A stretch of DNA of 64,000 nucleotides from Micromonospora ureilytica. Its GTDB lineage: Bacteria; Actinomycetota; Actinomycetes; Mycobacteriales; Micromonosporaceae. The stretch lies in NCBI RefSeq assembly GCF_015751765.1, contig NZ_JADOTX010000001.1:2604001-2668000 (forward strand), in the 5' to 3' direction. Of the stretch, positions 18,816 to 27,240 are shown one piece after another. Position 1 is the stretch's first letter. Every line of letters begins with the position of its first letter. The notes under the pieces are model-generated. The model saw only the letters and a list, made by a program, of their open reading frames with translations, ran no database searches and was not told the origin of the DNA. Both the position numbers and the translations under genes were made by a program.

Positions 18816-19457
18816 TCACCCCCTGGTCCACCCGCCGATGTCGGCGAAGCGACGCAGCGTCCAGCGGGCCGGAGGCCAACCGCCGGGGTCGTGGTCGGTG
18901 GTCCACTCGGTGATCGACGCCGGCGGCACGTCCAGGTCGAACGCCCGGAAGACCGGCTGCGCGGCGAGCGCGTGGAACGCGCCCTCGACGGTTTCGCTGT
19001 GGCCGACCAGGACCACTGTGGAGCCCCGGTGCCGGTGGGCGATCTCCATGATCGCGCGGCTGACGCGGACCACCAGTTCGGCCCAGCTCTCGTTGCCCTC
19101 CTCGAACGGTCGGAACACGCCGCCACCCGGCACCGCGTGTTCGGTGCGGAAACGGGCGGTCGGCAGGCCGTCGGCGTACGGGGGCGTGTGCCAGGTGCAG
19201 AGACCACAGTCGGCCACCGGCCGGACGCCGAACGCCGCCCCGATCGGTTGCGCGGTCTCGACCGCCCTGCGCAGCACGGACGAGTAGACCGCCACCGGCC
19301 CGTCGGCGGCGACATCACTGGTGAGCCGGTTTGCCAGGTCGTGTGCCTGCTCGTGGCCGAGGGCGGTGAGGCCCCGACAGCCACGTGGCCCACCGACGAT
19401 TCCCTCCAACTGGTGGACCGACTCGCCGTGTCGCACGAAGATCAGACGTGTCCGCAT
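18816..19457 (-). CDS. Histidine phosphatase (phosphoglycerate-mutase-like)
   Basis: 213 residues. The catalytic RHGES motif is at residues 9-13 (LIFVRHGESVHQ), with second His in VLVGHSETVEG and Arg/Glu positions typical of the branch-1 family. Broad phosphomonoesterase activity is expected; the substrate is unknown. Lies 34 nt downstream of the Ser/Thr kinase stop on the same strand, so it may be co-transcribed, though small-molecule rather than protein dephosphorylation is more typical for this family. Confidence 0.92.
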   Translation of the reverse strand: MRTRLIFVRHGESVHQLEGIVGGPRGCRGLTALGHEQAHDLANRLTSDVAADGPVAVYSSVLRRAVETAQPIGAAFGVRPVADCGLCTWHTPPYADGLPTARFRTEHAVPGGGVFRPFEEGNESWAELVVRVSRAIMEIAHRHRGSTVVLVGHSETVEGAFHALAAQPVFRAFDLDVPPASITEWTTDHDPGGWPPARWTLRRFADIGGWTRG

Positions 19458-19490
19458 CGGGACATCATGCCAGCGGTATCGACGTGGTTA

Positions 19491-20939
19491 TCAGTCGTCC
19501 GTACGGCCGGAGGAGAAGCCGCCGGCCCGCGTGAGCAGAGCGTCCAGTTTCGCGCCCGTCTGTGCTGGTAGACGGTCGCGCCGCACCAGCTCGGCGATGT
19601 GGTCCCGCAGGTCGGCGACGCGCCTGGCGCGGTCCCTGGTGCGGTGGTCGAGGTCGGCGAGGTCGTCCCGCAGATCCTCGGCGGTCTTCGGGTCGACGTC
19701 GCCGCGGGCGACCGCGCTGGCGAGGACGGCCGCGAACTCGCTCGTCACCTCCCGGAAGCTGACCGGTATCTGCTGCCCGACGGTCGGCGGCGCGGTGCTG
19801 GCGGCGGAGGATGGCGAGGACGGTGCGGCCGGCGTCGGCGAGTGCGTCGTGGGCGCGGGGGCCGGGGCGGACGTCGACGGCGCGTCGGCGATCTCGACCG
19901 GGTCGGGTGCGCCCGGGTTGCCGAGCGGATTCTCCGCGAGCAGGGCGCCGACGCCGATCAGCACGGCGAGAACGGCCGCGACGAGCGCGAGGGGCCGACG
20001 CGACCGGCGTCGGACCGGCGCGGCGGCAGCCGGACGGGCCACCACCGACCGGTCGATCAGGGTGGGCGGGTGGGCGGCCGGGCGGATGCGCAGCAGCTCG
20101 GTGGGCGGCTCGATCGGCTGACCGGCACCGAAGCGGCGGGCGAGGTGCGCGGCGCTCGGACGGTCGGCCGGGTTGGCGGCCAGGCAGGCGACGGTCAGTT
20201 CGGCGATGTCGGCGGGTAGGCCGGGCACCCGCAGCGGCGGCACCGGGGTGCCCCGCCGGTGCACCTCCAGCGCGTCCTCCCAGCTCTGCACGGGCAGTGG
20301 CGCCCGCCCGGTGAGGGTGCGGTAGAGCAGTGCGCCGAGGGCGTACACGTCGCTCGCCGGGTCGGGCGGGCCGGCGGCCAGCCGTTCCGGGGCGAAGTAG
20401 GCGGGGGTGCCCATCAGCGGTTCGCCGGACTGACCGTCGAGGCCGCCGAGCGCGGCGATGCCGAAGTCGAGCACCTTGGCGCCGGTGTCGGTGAGCATGA
20501 CGTTGCCGGGCTTGACGTCGCGGTGCACGACGCCGATGCGGTGCGCGGCGGCCAGCGCGGCGGCGATCTGCCCGGCCACCCGGACCGCTTCCGGCCAGGG
20601 CAGCGGCCCGGTCCGCAGCCGGTCGGCCAGGTTGTGACCGTCGACCAGCTCCATCACCAGGTACGGGACCACGACACCCCCGGCCAGGGTCGCCTCTGCG
20701 TAGTCGTACACCTGGGTCACGTGTGGGTGGGTCAGCCGGGCGGCCGCGCGGGCCTCGCGTTGGATGGTGGCCCGCAGCTGTGGGTCGGTGGCGAACTGCC
20801 CGGCGAGCACCTTGATCGCGACCGGCCGACCGAGCACCTCGTCGTCGCCTCGCCACACCTCGGACATGCCGCCGAGACCGATCCGCTCGTGCAGTACGTA
20901 GCGGTCGTGGAGGCGGAGAGTGGGCGTGAGCGGTGACAT
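19491..20939 (-). CDS. Membrane Ser/Thr protein kinase (PknB-like, without PASTA repeats)
   Basis: 482 residues from the ATG at 20939. Kinase domain ~10-270: Gly loop IGLGGMSEVW, ATP-anchoring Lys in VAIKVL, catalytic loop HRDVKPGNV and DFGIAALGG. A basic juxtamembrane stretch precedes one transmembrane helix (~315-335, LALVAAVLAVLIGVGALL); a Pro/Ser/Thr-rich linker and a ~130-residue coiled, charged extracellular region follow. Hanks-type kinase for envelope or growth signalling; the outer domain is unlike PASTA, so its ligand is unknown. Confidence 0.94.
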   Translation of the reverse strand: MSPLTPTLRLHDRYVLHERIGLGGMSEVWRGDDEVLGRPVAIKVLAGQFATDPQLRATIQREARAAARLTHPHVTQVYDYAEATLAGGVVVPYLVMELVDGHNLADRLRTGPLPWPEAVRVAGQIAAALAAAHRIGVVHRDVKPGNVMLTDTGAKVLDFGIAALGGLDGQSGEPLMGTPAYFAPERLAAGPPDPASDVYALGALLYRTLTGRAPLPVQSWEDALEVHRRGTPVPPLRVPGLPADIAELTVACLAANPADRPSAAHLARRFGAGQPIEPPTELLRIRPAAHPPTLIDRSVVARPAAAAPVRRRSRRPLALVAAVLAVLIGVGALLAENPLGNPGAPDPVEIADAPSTSAPAPAPTTHSPTPAAPSSPSSAASTAPPTVGQQIPVSFREVTSEFAAVLASAVARGDVDPKTAEDLRDDLADLDHRTRDRARRVADLRDHIAELVRRDRLPAQTGAKLDALLTRAGGFSSGRTDD

Positions 20940-21038
20940 GGCTTCACCAGTCTGCCTGGCAACGCCGCTCTCGACCACTCTCCGTGCCCGGCCCCACACT
21001 GTTCGTCCCGTGCGTACCGGAATGGGGTGGGGTTCGGG

Positions 21039-21242
21039 TCAGGAGCAGCGGGGGGTGCTGGGCAGTGGTCGCGGCTGGATGCGGTCGGCGAGCCGGCGCA
21101 GGGCGAGGGCGGTGGCCTGCCGGGTCGGGGCGAGCAGGGCCCGGCGGGGGTGTTCGACCTGGACCGGGGCGTTCGGTCGGGCCGAGTTGACGTGCCGGTT
21201 CATGGCGTCGAGCGCGGTGAGGTATCCGGTGGGAAGTTCCAT
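21039..21242 (-). CDS. 67-residue hypothetical protein coupled to a LacI gene
   Basis: The ATG at 21242 lies two bases after the stop codon of the LacI gene, and its ribosome binding site (AGGAG, 6 nt upstream) is inside the LacI coding end. The protein is basic, Ala/Arg/Pro-rich, without signal peptide or cysteine pair, and has a short helical segment around TRQATALALRRLADRIQ. I do not recognise the family. Tight coupling to the regulator suggests the two are made together. Confidence 0.7.
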   Translation of the reverse strand: MELPTGYLTALDAMNRHVNSARPNAPVQVEHPRRALLAPTRQATALALRRLADRIQPRPLPSTPRCS

Positions 21243-21244
21243 GG

Positions 21245-22315
21245 TCAACTCCTCGGGACAGGTCCGGTGGAGCCCCGGACGATGAGTGCGGTGGGCAGCA
21301 ACACGTGACCGGCCGCGGCGTCCGCGGGCGGGTCGAGCAGCAGTTCGGCGGCGATCCGGCCCTTCTCCTCGGCCGGCTGCCGGACGGTGGTGAGGCCGGC
21401 CGCGGCGGCCTCGGGGACGTCGTCGAAGCCGGTCACCGAGACGGTGGGACGATCATGGGCCGGCCGCGCGGCCAGGGCGTCCAGGACACCGAGCGCGAGG
21501 ACGTCGGAGCAGGCCAGCACGGCGGTCGGCGGCGCGGGTTGGTCGAACAGCCCGGCGATGGCTGTGGCTGCCGCCGGGCGGCTGTTGCCGGGGACGTTGA
21601 CCACTGTCAACTCGGCCCAGCCGAGGCCGACCTCGGCGAAGGCGTCGGCGAACCCGCTGAGCCGACCTCGGGTGGTCGGATGCGGCACCTGGTCGACCCC
21701 GGCCAGGGTGAGCGGGCCGGCCGGCGCGTCGGGCAGCACGGAGTCGGCGAGCAGCGCCACCCGACGGTGCCCGAGCCCGGCGACGTGCGCGGCGGCGCTG
21801 CGCGCGGCGGCCCGCTCGTCGATGCCGACGAACCGTTCGTCGGCGCCGGCGTCGTCGCGGGCGGCCGTGCTGACGAACGGCAGCCCGCGTTGGCGGATCA
21901 CGTCCAGCGCCCATTCCTCGTCGGCGACGCAGTAGACGCAGAACCCGTCGACGGCGGCGTTCTCCACCGCCCGTCGGGCGTCGGTCACCGCCGGCGGCAG
22001 CGGCACCAGCAGCATGCTCGTGCCGCGTCGCTCGATCGCCGCGCCGACACCGGCGAGGAAGCGGACCGCGAACGGGTCGGTGAAGGCGTACGACAGTTGC
22101 GAGGTGAACAGCACCCCGATCGACCCGACGAAGCCCCGGCGCAGGGAGCGCGCGGTGGGGTTGGGTCCGGCGTACCCGAGTTGCCGGGCAGCGTCCATGA
22201 TTCGCTCCCGCAGGGTGGCGGAGAGCTGGTCGGGGCGGCTGTAGGCGTTGGAAACGGTGCTGCGGGAGACGCCGACGGCGTCGGCCACGGCTTGCAGTGT
22301 TGGCTTCACCGGCAC
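21245..22315 (-). CDS. LacI-family transcriptional regulator with twin operators at its start
   Basis: 356 residues. HTH at residues 4-26 (PTLQAVADAVGVSRSTVSNA) and hinge ARSLRRGFVG; effector domain with GLGHRRVALLAD and C-terminal GFDDVPEAAAAGLTTVRQP. GTG start at 22315; another GTG two codons later is possible. Two palindromes (CTGNATCGATNCAG) sit only a few bases upstream, so the gene is almost certainly autorepressed. No sugar operon adjoins; its only downstream partner is the small 67-residue gene, so other targets must lie elsewhere. Confidence 0.93.
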   Translation of the reverse strand: MPVKPTLQAVADAVGVSRSTVSNAYSRPDQLSATLRERIMDAARQLGYAGPNPTARSLRRGFVGSIGVLFTSQLSYAFTDPFAVRFLAGVGAAIERRGTSMLLVPLPPAVTDARRAVENAAVDGFCVYCVADEEWALDVIRQRGLPFVSTAARDDAGADERFVGIDERAAARSAAAHVAGLGHRRVALLADSVLPDAPAGPLTLAGVDQVPHPTTRGRLSGFADAFAEVGLGWAELTVVNVPGNSRPAAATAIAGLFDQPAPPTAVLACSDVLALGVLDALAARPAHDRPTVSVTGFDDVPEAAAAGLTTVRQPAEEKGRIAAELLLDPPADAAAGHVLLPTALIVRGSTGPVPRS

Positions 22316-22319
22316 CTCT

Positions 22320-22348
22320 CTGCATCGATTCAGTCTGTATCGATGCAG
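22320..22348. promoter_or_regulatory. Twin LacI-type operators (two 14-bp palindromes)
   Basis: CTGCATCGATTCAG (22320-22333) and CTGTATCGATGCAG (22335-22348), each a near-perfect palindrome around ATCGAT, centres 15 bp apart. Together they also form a perfect 13-bp inverted repeat over 22317-22351. The central CG is typical of LacI-family sites, and the position next to the LacI start indicates autoregulation. Confidence 0.75.
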
Positions 22349-22422
22349 AGATTAGCCCGACCAGTCGGCGTCGGTCAATACGTGAGCTGCAAGTCCCGCC
22401 TGCGACGGCTACGCGGTCGAGG

Positions 22423-23310
22423 TCAGGCCGGGTAGCTGTCGTCCAGCAGTCGGCCGAGGATCTCCGCAGTGCGCTCCGGCGGCTCGGCCTCGACGCAGAG
22501 CCGCTCCATGGCCACCGCGTAGTAATCCAGATCGTCGCGCTTGTCGAGGTAGATGGCGCTGGTGAGCTGTTCGATGTAGACGATGTCGGGTAGCTCCTGG
22601 TCGCCGAAGCGCAGGATGGTGAAGGCGCCCCCGGCGGCGGCGTGGCCACCGGCGGCGAACGGGATGACCTGGAGCCGGATGTGGGGCGACTTGGTCGCCT
22701 CGATGAGCGCGGTGAGCTGACCGCGCATGACCTCGGCGCCGCCGATGGGCCGGCGCAGCGCCGCCTCGTCCACCACTGCCCACAACTGCGGCGGATTCTC
22801 CCGCTGGAGCAACTGCTGACGTTGCATCCGCAGCCCGACGCGTCTGTCGATCTCGCCCGCACCGGCCGCGCCGTGCCCGAGCAGCACGACCGCCCGGGCG
22901 TACTCCCGGGTCTGCAGGAGGCCGGGCACGAACTGCACCTCGTAGCTGCGGATCAGCGCGGCGGCGGCCTCCAGGCCCAGGTACGACTGGAACCAGGACG
23001 GCAACACGTCGCCGTAGCGGTGCCACCAGCCGGGGCTGTTCGCGTCCCGTGCGAGCTTGAGCAGCGCGTCGCGCTCGTGTTCCTCGGTGACGCCGTAGAG
23101 GGTCAACAGGTCGGCGACGTCGCGCTCCTTGAAGCCGACCCGGCCCAGCTCCATCCGACTGATCTTGGATTCGGAGGAGCGGATCTCCCAGCCGGCACCC
23201 TCCCGGGTCACCCCGCTGGACTCCCTAAGGCGGCGCAGTTGGGCGCCGAGCAGCATGCGCAGCACGGTCGGCCCGGTTGTCGGGCCGCCCTCGGCGGGAA
23301 CCATCGTCAC
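22423..23310 (-). CDS. WhiJ-like XRE regulator with DUF5753 domain
   Basis: 295 residues from the GTG at 23310 (GGAGGT 6 nt upstream, which beats the ATG two codons later). N-terminal XRE helix-turn-helix (~20-80, LRRLRESSGVTREGAGWEIR, SESKISRMELGR), then DUF5753 (~95-290; GLLQTREYARAVV, LQVIPF, IVYIEQLTSAIYLD). This is the actinomycete WhiJ/BldB-type class, which works with small DUF397 proteins in development or antibiotic control. A DUF397 gene lies just upstream, transcribed in the same direction. Confidence 0.92.
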   Translation of the reverse strand: MTMVPAEGGPTTGPTVLRMLLGAQLRRLRESSGVTREGAGWEIRSSESKISRMELGRVGFKERDVADLLTLYGVTEEHERDALLKLARDANSPGWWHRYGDVLPSWFQSYLGLEAAAALIRSYEVQFVPGLLQTREYARAVVLLGHGAAGAGEIDRRVGLRMQRQQLLQRENPPQLWAVVDEAALRRPIGGAEVMRGQLTALIEATKSPHIRLQVIPFAAGGHAAAGGAFTILRFGDQELPDIVYIEQLTSAIYLDKRDDLDYYAVAMERLCVEAEPPERTAEILGRLLDDSYPA

Positions 23311-23452
23311 GTGCGGACCTCCGGACACCGACCCACGGCGGCCGGGCGCCCCGGCCCGGCCGACGTGTAAGCATGCCATGGACCGACAGTGAGGTGAACT
23401 CCTCCACACCGGTGAATAAGTCCCGTCGCCGGGACGACCCTGCCCGGGACGG

Positions 23453-23692
23453 TCAGTTGATCAGATGGTCGAAATCTCCGTCCCGCGCACCGAGAACGAA
23501 GGCGGCGATCTCATCCACCGTGTAGATCAGCGCCGGCCCCTCCGGGTGTCGTGAGTTGCGAACCGCGATGCCCGCTCCCCCGGGCAGCTCGGCGAGTTCG
23601 ACGCAGTTGCCGCTCGGGTTGCTTCGGCGGCTCTTCTGCCAGCTCAGCGGAGGCAACTGGTGGATCGGTACGCCATTGGGTGGCTGATGCAT
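23453..23692 (-). CDS. DUF397 protein (partner of the XRE regulator at 22423)
   Basis: 79 residues with the DUF397 core: W-x-K-S-x-R-S-N-x-x-G-N-C-V-E-x-A, VRNSRHPEGP and DEIAAFVLGARDGDFD. These small acidic proteins bind or counteract WhiJ-type XRE regulators. Here the order is DUF397 then XRE, with a 142-nt gap that holds the XRE ribosome binding site. Pairs of this sort have been proposed to behave like toxin-antitoxin couples. Confidence 0.93.
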   Translation of the reverse strand: MHQPPNGVPIHQLPPLSWQKSRRSNPSGNCVELAELPGGAGIAVRNSRHPEGPALIYTVDEIAAFVLGARDGDFDHLIN

Positions 23693-23944
23693 GGAGGCGT
23701 CTTTCTGTTACGAGCCCGCCGGTGGCCGTGGGAGGAGCGGTGACGGCGAGGGGGTGCGGTATCGACATTGGACGGTTCTGCACGTGCATCTGCTATTGCA
23801 TCTGCATCCGACGGCGAGCATGATAACGCACATGATCGGTGCCCATCCGTTCACTTTGCGTTACCCCCACACGGGCAACGATCAGGCAAAACTGGGCCCG
23901 ACGCGGCGCGCCGCGTCAACCGAAGGCTGGAGGCGGTCGCGGCG

Positions 23945-24607
23945 ATGGGAGGGTTCGTGCCGGATCCGATGAGTGTCGCCTCCGGCGTCTGCGCCGCCGG
24001 CGCGCTGCTCTCCTCCTGGCAACTACGCCGACGGGCGGTGCGCGCCGAGGCCGAGATCGACCACCTCCAGGCCGAGTTGGCCGCCGAACGGCACGCCGCC
24101 AGCCACGACCCGCTCACCGGGCTGCCCAACCGACGCGCCTTCTACCGCCTGGCAGCCGCCCTGCTCACCGACGCCGCCGGTCAGCCGCTGATCGCCGTCG
24201 TGCTCGACCTGGACGACTTCAAACAGATCAACGACCGGTACGGGCACGCTGCCGGCGACCAGGTGCTGATCAGTGTGGCCGAGCGGCTCGCCGGCTTCGC
24301 CGGGGACAATCTCGTCGCCCGCCTCGGCGGCGACGAGTTCGCCGGTCTGCTCTCCAGCCCCACCGTCGACCGGCGCTGGATCGAGCACTCCACCCGCCGG
24401 CTCAGCGAGACCGTCGCTGCGCCGATCCGGCTCAGCGGGTGCAGCGTCCGGGTCACCGCCTCCGTCGGGCTCGCCCCGGTGACCGGCCCCGCCCAGCTCA
24501 CCGACGCGCTCAGCCGCGCCGACGCGGCCATGTACCAGGCGAAGAGCCTCGGCGGCGCCCGGTCACCCCGCCAACTTGTCGACAGCGCGTTCCTCACGGA
24601 ACGCTGA
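23945..24607 (+). CDS. Diguanylate cyclase (GGDEF) with short N-terminal membrane-like segment
   Basis: About 220 residues from the ATG at 23945; a GTG at 23957 behind GGGAGG is an alternative. A weakly hydrophobic stretch (SVASGVCAAGALLSSWQL) and a short coiled coil precede a GGDEF domain (~60-205): substrate motif DPLTGLPNRRAF, metal Asp in DLDDFKQINDRYGH, and an intact RLGGDEF active site. It should make c-di-GMP, which controls development in actinomycetes. No PAS/GAF sensor and no EAL domain. It sits between the two XRE/DUF397 pairs and converges on the second. Confidence 0.93.
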   Translation: MGGFVPDPMSVASGVCAAGALLSSWQLRRRAVRAEAEIDHLQAELAAERHAASHDPLTGLPNRRAFYRLAAALLTDAAGQPLIAVVLDLDDFKQINDRYGHAAGDQVLISVAERLAGFAGDNLVARLGGDEFAGLLSSPTVDRRWIEHSTRRLSETVAAPIRLSGCSVRVTASVGLAPVTGPAQLTDALSRADAAMYQAKSLGGARSPRQLVDSAFLTER

Positions 24608-24642
24608 CCGTTTCAGGCCACGGGCGCGCCGCCCCGAGTGGA

Positions 24643-24837
24643 TCAGCGGCCCGGTGTACGCACTTCTCGAACGAACGCCGTCCAGGCGGTCGGCGCGAAG
24701 GTCAGGGTGCCGCCGTCACGGTCCTTGCTGTCGCGCACCAGCACCCGGCCGGGCAGATTGTCGGCCACCTCGACGCAGGCACCACCGTTGTTGCTGCTGC
24801 GGGTCGCGGTGCGCCAGCGGGCGTCGGTCATGTCCAT
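24643..24837 (-). CDS. DUF397 protein (partner of the XRE regulator at 24828)
   Basis: 64 residues, DUF397 core ARWRTATRSSNNGGACVEVA, VLVRDSKDRDGG and a final FAPTAWTAFVREVR. Its ATG lies inside the end of the XRE gene (10-nt overlap), giving translational coupling. In this pair the XRE comes first, the reverse of the pair at 22423-23692. Confidence 0.93.
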   Translation of the reverse strand: MDMTDARWRTATRSSNNGGACVEVADNLPGRVLVRDSKDRDGGTLTFAPTAWTAFVREVRTPGR

Positions 24838-25598
24838 GTCGTGGCCACTTCCCTGATCAGCTCGATCGACCGTCGTCGGGGGAACGCCTCACCGGTGACG
24901 CTCTCCCACCTGCGTCCCAGGCTAGCGACGTCGAGGGGATCGGTCACGACCTGACCGCGGAGCTGGTTGTCGAGATATGCCAATTCGGTCCCGTCGGGCA
25001 GCCGACCCAGCACGAAGGGACCGGCCAGACCGGTGTGCCACGGGCACTCGGCCGGGATCACCCGCACCTGCACGTGTTCCCACTCGGCCACCCTCGCGAG
25101 GTGGGCCAGTTGGCCGGCCATCACGGTGCGGTCGCCGACCGACCGGCGCAGCACCACCTCGTCGATCACCGCCACCAGCTGCGGTGGGGCGTCGCGGCAC
25201 AGGACCGCCTGCCGCTCAATGCGGCCCGCCACGATCTGGTCCACCTCGGACGGTGCGACCAGCCCACCGGTGCCCAGGATCGCGCGAGCGTACCCCTCGG
25301 TCTGGAGCAGACCCGGCACGAGCAGCGGCTCGTACCACCGGAGCGAGGTGGCGTCCTGTTCCAGCTCGGCCCACGGTCGGAACCACGGCAGGTCACGGCG
25401 GCGGAACGGCTCCGGCCAGAGGTCGGCCGCGTCCCGGCGCAGTACCTTGGCCACAGCGACCCGGGTGCGCGGATGCGGGATGCGCCCCGACGCGAGCCAC
25501 CGCGCCGCCGTCTTCGGGTCGACGTGGACCTTCTCGGCCAACGACTCGACGGTCTCGCCCGCCTCGGCCATCGCCACCCGCAACGCCTCGTTCGCCAC
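24828..25598 (-). CDS. WhiJ-like XRE regulator with DUF5753 domain (second copy)
   Basis: 256 residues from a GTG at 25598 (GGGAGG upstream). The N-terminal HTH is of a variant form (AMAEAGETVESLAEKVHVDP then KTAARWLASGR), and DUF5753 follows (~85-250; YEPLLVPGLLQTEGYARAIL, AQLAHLARVAEWEHVQVRVI, TELAYLDNQLRGQV). Only distantly like the first XRE in the window. Coupled to the DUF397 gene that overlaps its end. The DNA upstream holds two copies of an 18-bp box. Confidence 0.92.
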   Translation of the reverse strand: MANEALRVAMAEAGETVESLAEKVHVDPKTAARWLASGRIPHPRTRVAVAKVLRRDAADLWPEPFRRRDLPWFRPWAELEQDATSLRWYEPLLVPGLLQTEGYARAILGTGGLVAPSEVDQIVAGRIERQAVLCRDAPPQLVAVIDEVVLRRSVGDRTVMAGQLAHLARVAEWEHVQVRVIPAECPWHTGLAGPFVLGRLPDGTELAYLDNQLRGQVVTDPLDVASLGRRWESVTGEAFPRRRSIELIREVATTWT

Positions 25599-25908
25599 CA
25601 GATCCTCCCGCCGCTCTCGGTGCCGTGGCGGACGACCTGGAAGCCCCGCCCAGCAGGCGTGCTGCGACGCCGCTCGATGCACGTTGCGGCGGACGATAAC
25701 CACGCTGCGTGCCCGTGTCTGCGGCCTACCGGCGTGTTGCGGTGTGACGTGTTGGCGCGCATGTCGGAGGCCCCCCGACCGCCCCCGAGATGCCCCGCCA
25801 GCGTCCCAAGGCCCGCGTCCTGTCCCACCCTCGCTTGATCCACTCGACGAGGCGGCGCCCGTGCGGGGGGAGTAACCGGGGGGGACCACCGGGCTGGCGC
25901 TTTGGAGC

Positions 25909-26076
25909 TGATGTCACAAACGATTCGGCCGCCAGCAGCCCCGCCGACGAGCCGTCGTGGCTGAGCGGCGCGACCCGGCAGGACCGCCAACGCGACCCTC
26001 GGCACGACAGCCACGTGCGACGCCAGCAGGGACACCAAGCGCGATCCCGGGTGGGCCGTGATGTCGCAAACGATTC
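25909..26076. repeat. Two 18-bp direct repeats in a 585-bp non-coding stretch
   Basis: TGATGTCACAAACGATTC (25909-25926) and TGATGTCGCAAACGATTC (26059-26076), 17 of 18 identical, exactly 150 bp apart. They lie 311 and 461 bp upstream of the XRE gene at 25598. The stretch 25599-26183 has open frames but none with codon bias or a ribosome binding site that persuades me. Candidate regulator sites. Confidence 0.6.
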
Positions 26077-26183
26077 AGCTCTAAAGGCAACCAACCGCAC
26101 ACCTTCGACTCCCGCACACGTCGCCAGCCCACATCAACCGAGTGCGGATTCCGTTGTTACACCTCTGCCGACACGGTGGCCGC

Positions 26184-27206
26184 TCAGCACCGTCGGTCAC
26201 TGTCGCGCAACGCCGCGTCGGCGAGGGTGACCAGACCCACCTGTGACACCAGCCCTCGCACGATCCGCGCCGCCCGGTCCCGGTCGGCCGGCTCGGCGTC
26301 GAGGTCCAACGCCTGGCGGGTCCAGTCGCTGAGGTCGTCGAGCGCGCGGACCGCGAGGAACCAGGCCAGGCGCACCGGGTCGACGTCGGTCCTGCCGTAG
26401 CCGGCGAGCACGGCCTGCTGCTGCTCGGCAGTGATCGGCGCGAAGGCGAGCACCCCGCCGAGGACGAACATGAGGTCACACTCGGGCGGGGCGAGCACCG
26501 CGTCGTCCCAGTCGATCAGCCAGACCTGCCCGTCCGTGCCGAGCAGCAGGTTGCCCAGGTGCGGGTCACCGTGGCAGACGACGTTCGCAGCGGGCCGGTC
26601 GCACATGTCGACGGCGCGGCGCTCGACCTCGCGGGTCAGCACCCCCAGCCGGTCGGCCACCGCGGACCACACCCCCGCCAGCTCCGTGACCAGCGGGTCC
26701 GCGAGGTCGGCCGGGTCCGGGTCGCGCAGCCGCGCAGCCGTCGCGCGGGTCGCGGCCACGATTGAGGGGTACGCGGCGCCGCCCGCCGGCAGCAGCCGGC
26801 TCAGCTCGTCGGTCACCGGCGCCGCGTGCACGGCGGCCAGCACCTCGCCGTACGCGTGCCAGTGCGCGTCGGTCATCGGGCCGTCGAGCGCCCGCTGGTC
26901 GGACACCCACGGCACCACGGACAGCCGGCGGCCGTCGTGGTCGACGGACAGCCGCCCGTCGTCGGCCCGCAGCGGCGCGACGATGCCCGGCACCCCCTGT
27001 TCGGCCAGGAACGCCGTCACCACCAGGCCGGCCGGGGTGCCTCCACCGCTCAGCTTGACCGCGTACCGACCGCCGTCGGCGGCCTCGGCCAGCCACAGTC
27101 GGGCGTGCTGGTCCGCGCCGGAGGTGACCGGCTCCATCGTGGACAACCGTAGGCCGAAGCCCGTCCGCACCTGCTCGGTCACCTGCCGTGCGACGTCCTG
27201 CACCAT
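26184..27206 (-). CDS. Aminoglycoside-phosphotransferase-like kinase
   Basis: 340 residues from the ATG at 27206. APH/choline-kinase fold: nucleotide loop near RYAVKLSGGG, Brenner motif VCHGDPHLGNLLL and the metal-binding WLIDWDDAVLAPPECDL. It is closest in pattern to the spectinomycin-phosphotransferase (APH(9)) branch, but such kinases in actinomycetes act on many sugars and natural products, so resistance is not proven. Leftward; the MazF-like gene lies just upstream (34 nt) on the same strand. Confidence 0.85.
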   Translation of the reverse strand: MVQDVARQVTEQVRTGFGLRLSTMEPVTSGADQHARLWLAEAADGGRYAVKLSGGGTPAGLVVTAFLAEQGVPGIVAPLRADDGRLSVDHDGRRLSVVPWVSDQRALDGPMTDAHWHAYGEVLAAVHAAPVTDELSRLLPAGGAAYPSIVAATRATAARLRDPDPADLADPLVTELAGVWSAVADRLGVLTREVERRAVDMCDRPAANVVCHGDPHLGNLLLGTDGQVWLIDWDDAVLAPPECDLMFVLGGVLAFAPITAEQQQAVLAGYGRTDVDPVRLAWFLAVRALDDLSDWTRQALDLDAEPADRDRAARIVRGLVSQVGLVTLADAALRDSDRRC

Positions 27207-27240
27207 GCGGCCACCATGCCAGCGCCCGTGGCCGGCGCGG

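Noticed and set aside
25599..26183. Open frames of 120-290 residues in the XRE upstream region
   Set aside because: Arg/Pro-rich, no ribosome binding sites, no recognisable motifs, and two regulatory-like direct repeats lie here.
24608..27206. Resistance or defence island
   Set aside because: The APH-like, MazF-like and XRE genes are close, but base composition and codon use look like the rest of the window, and no integrase, attachment site or recombinase is present.
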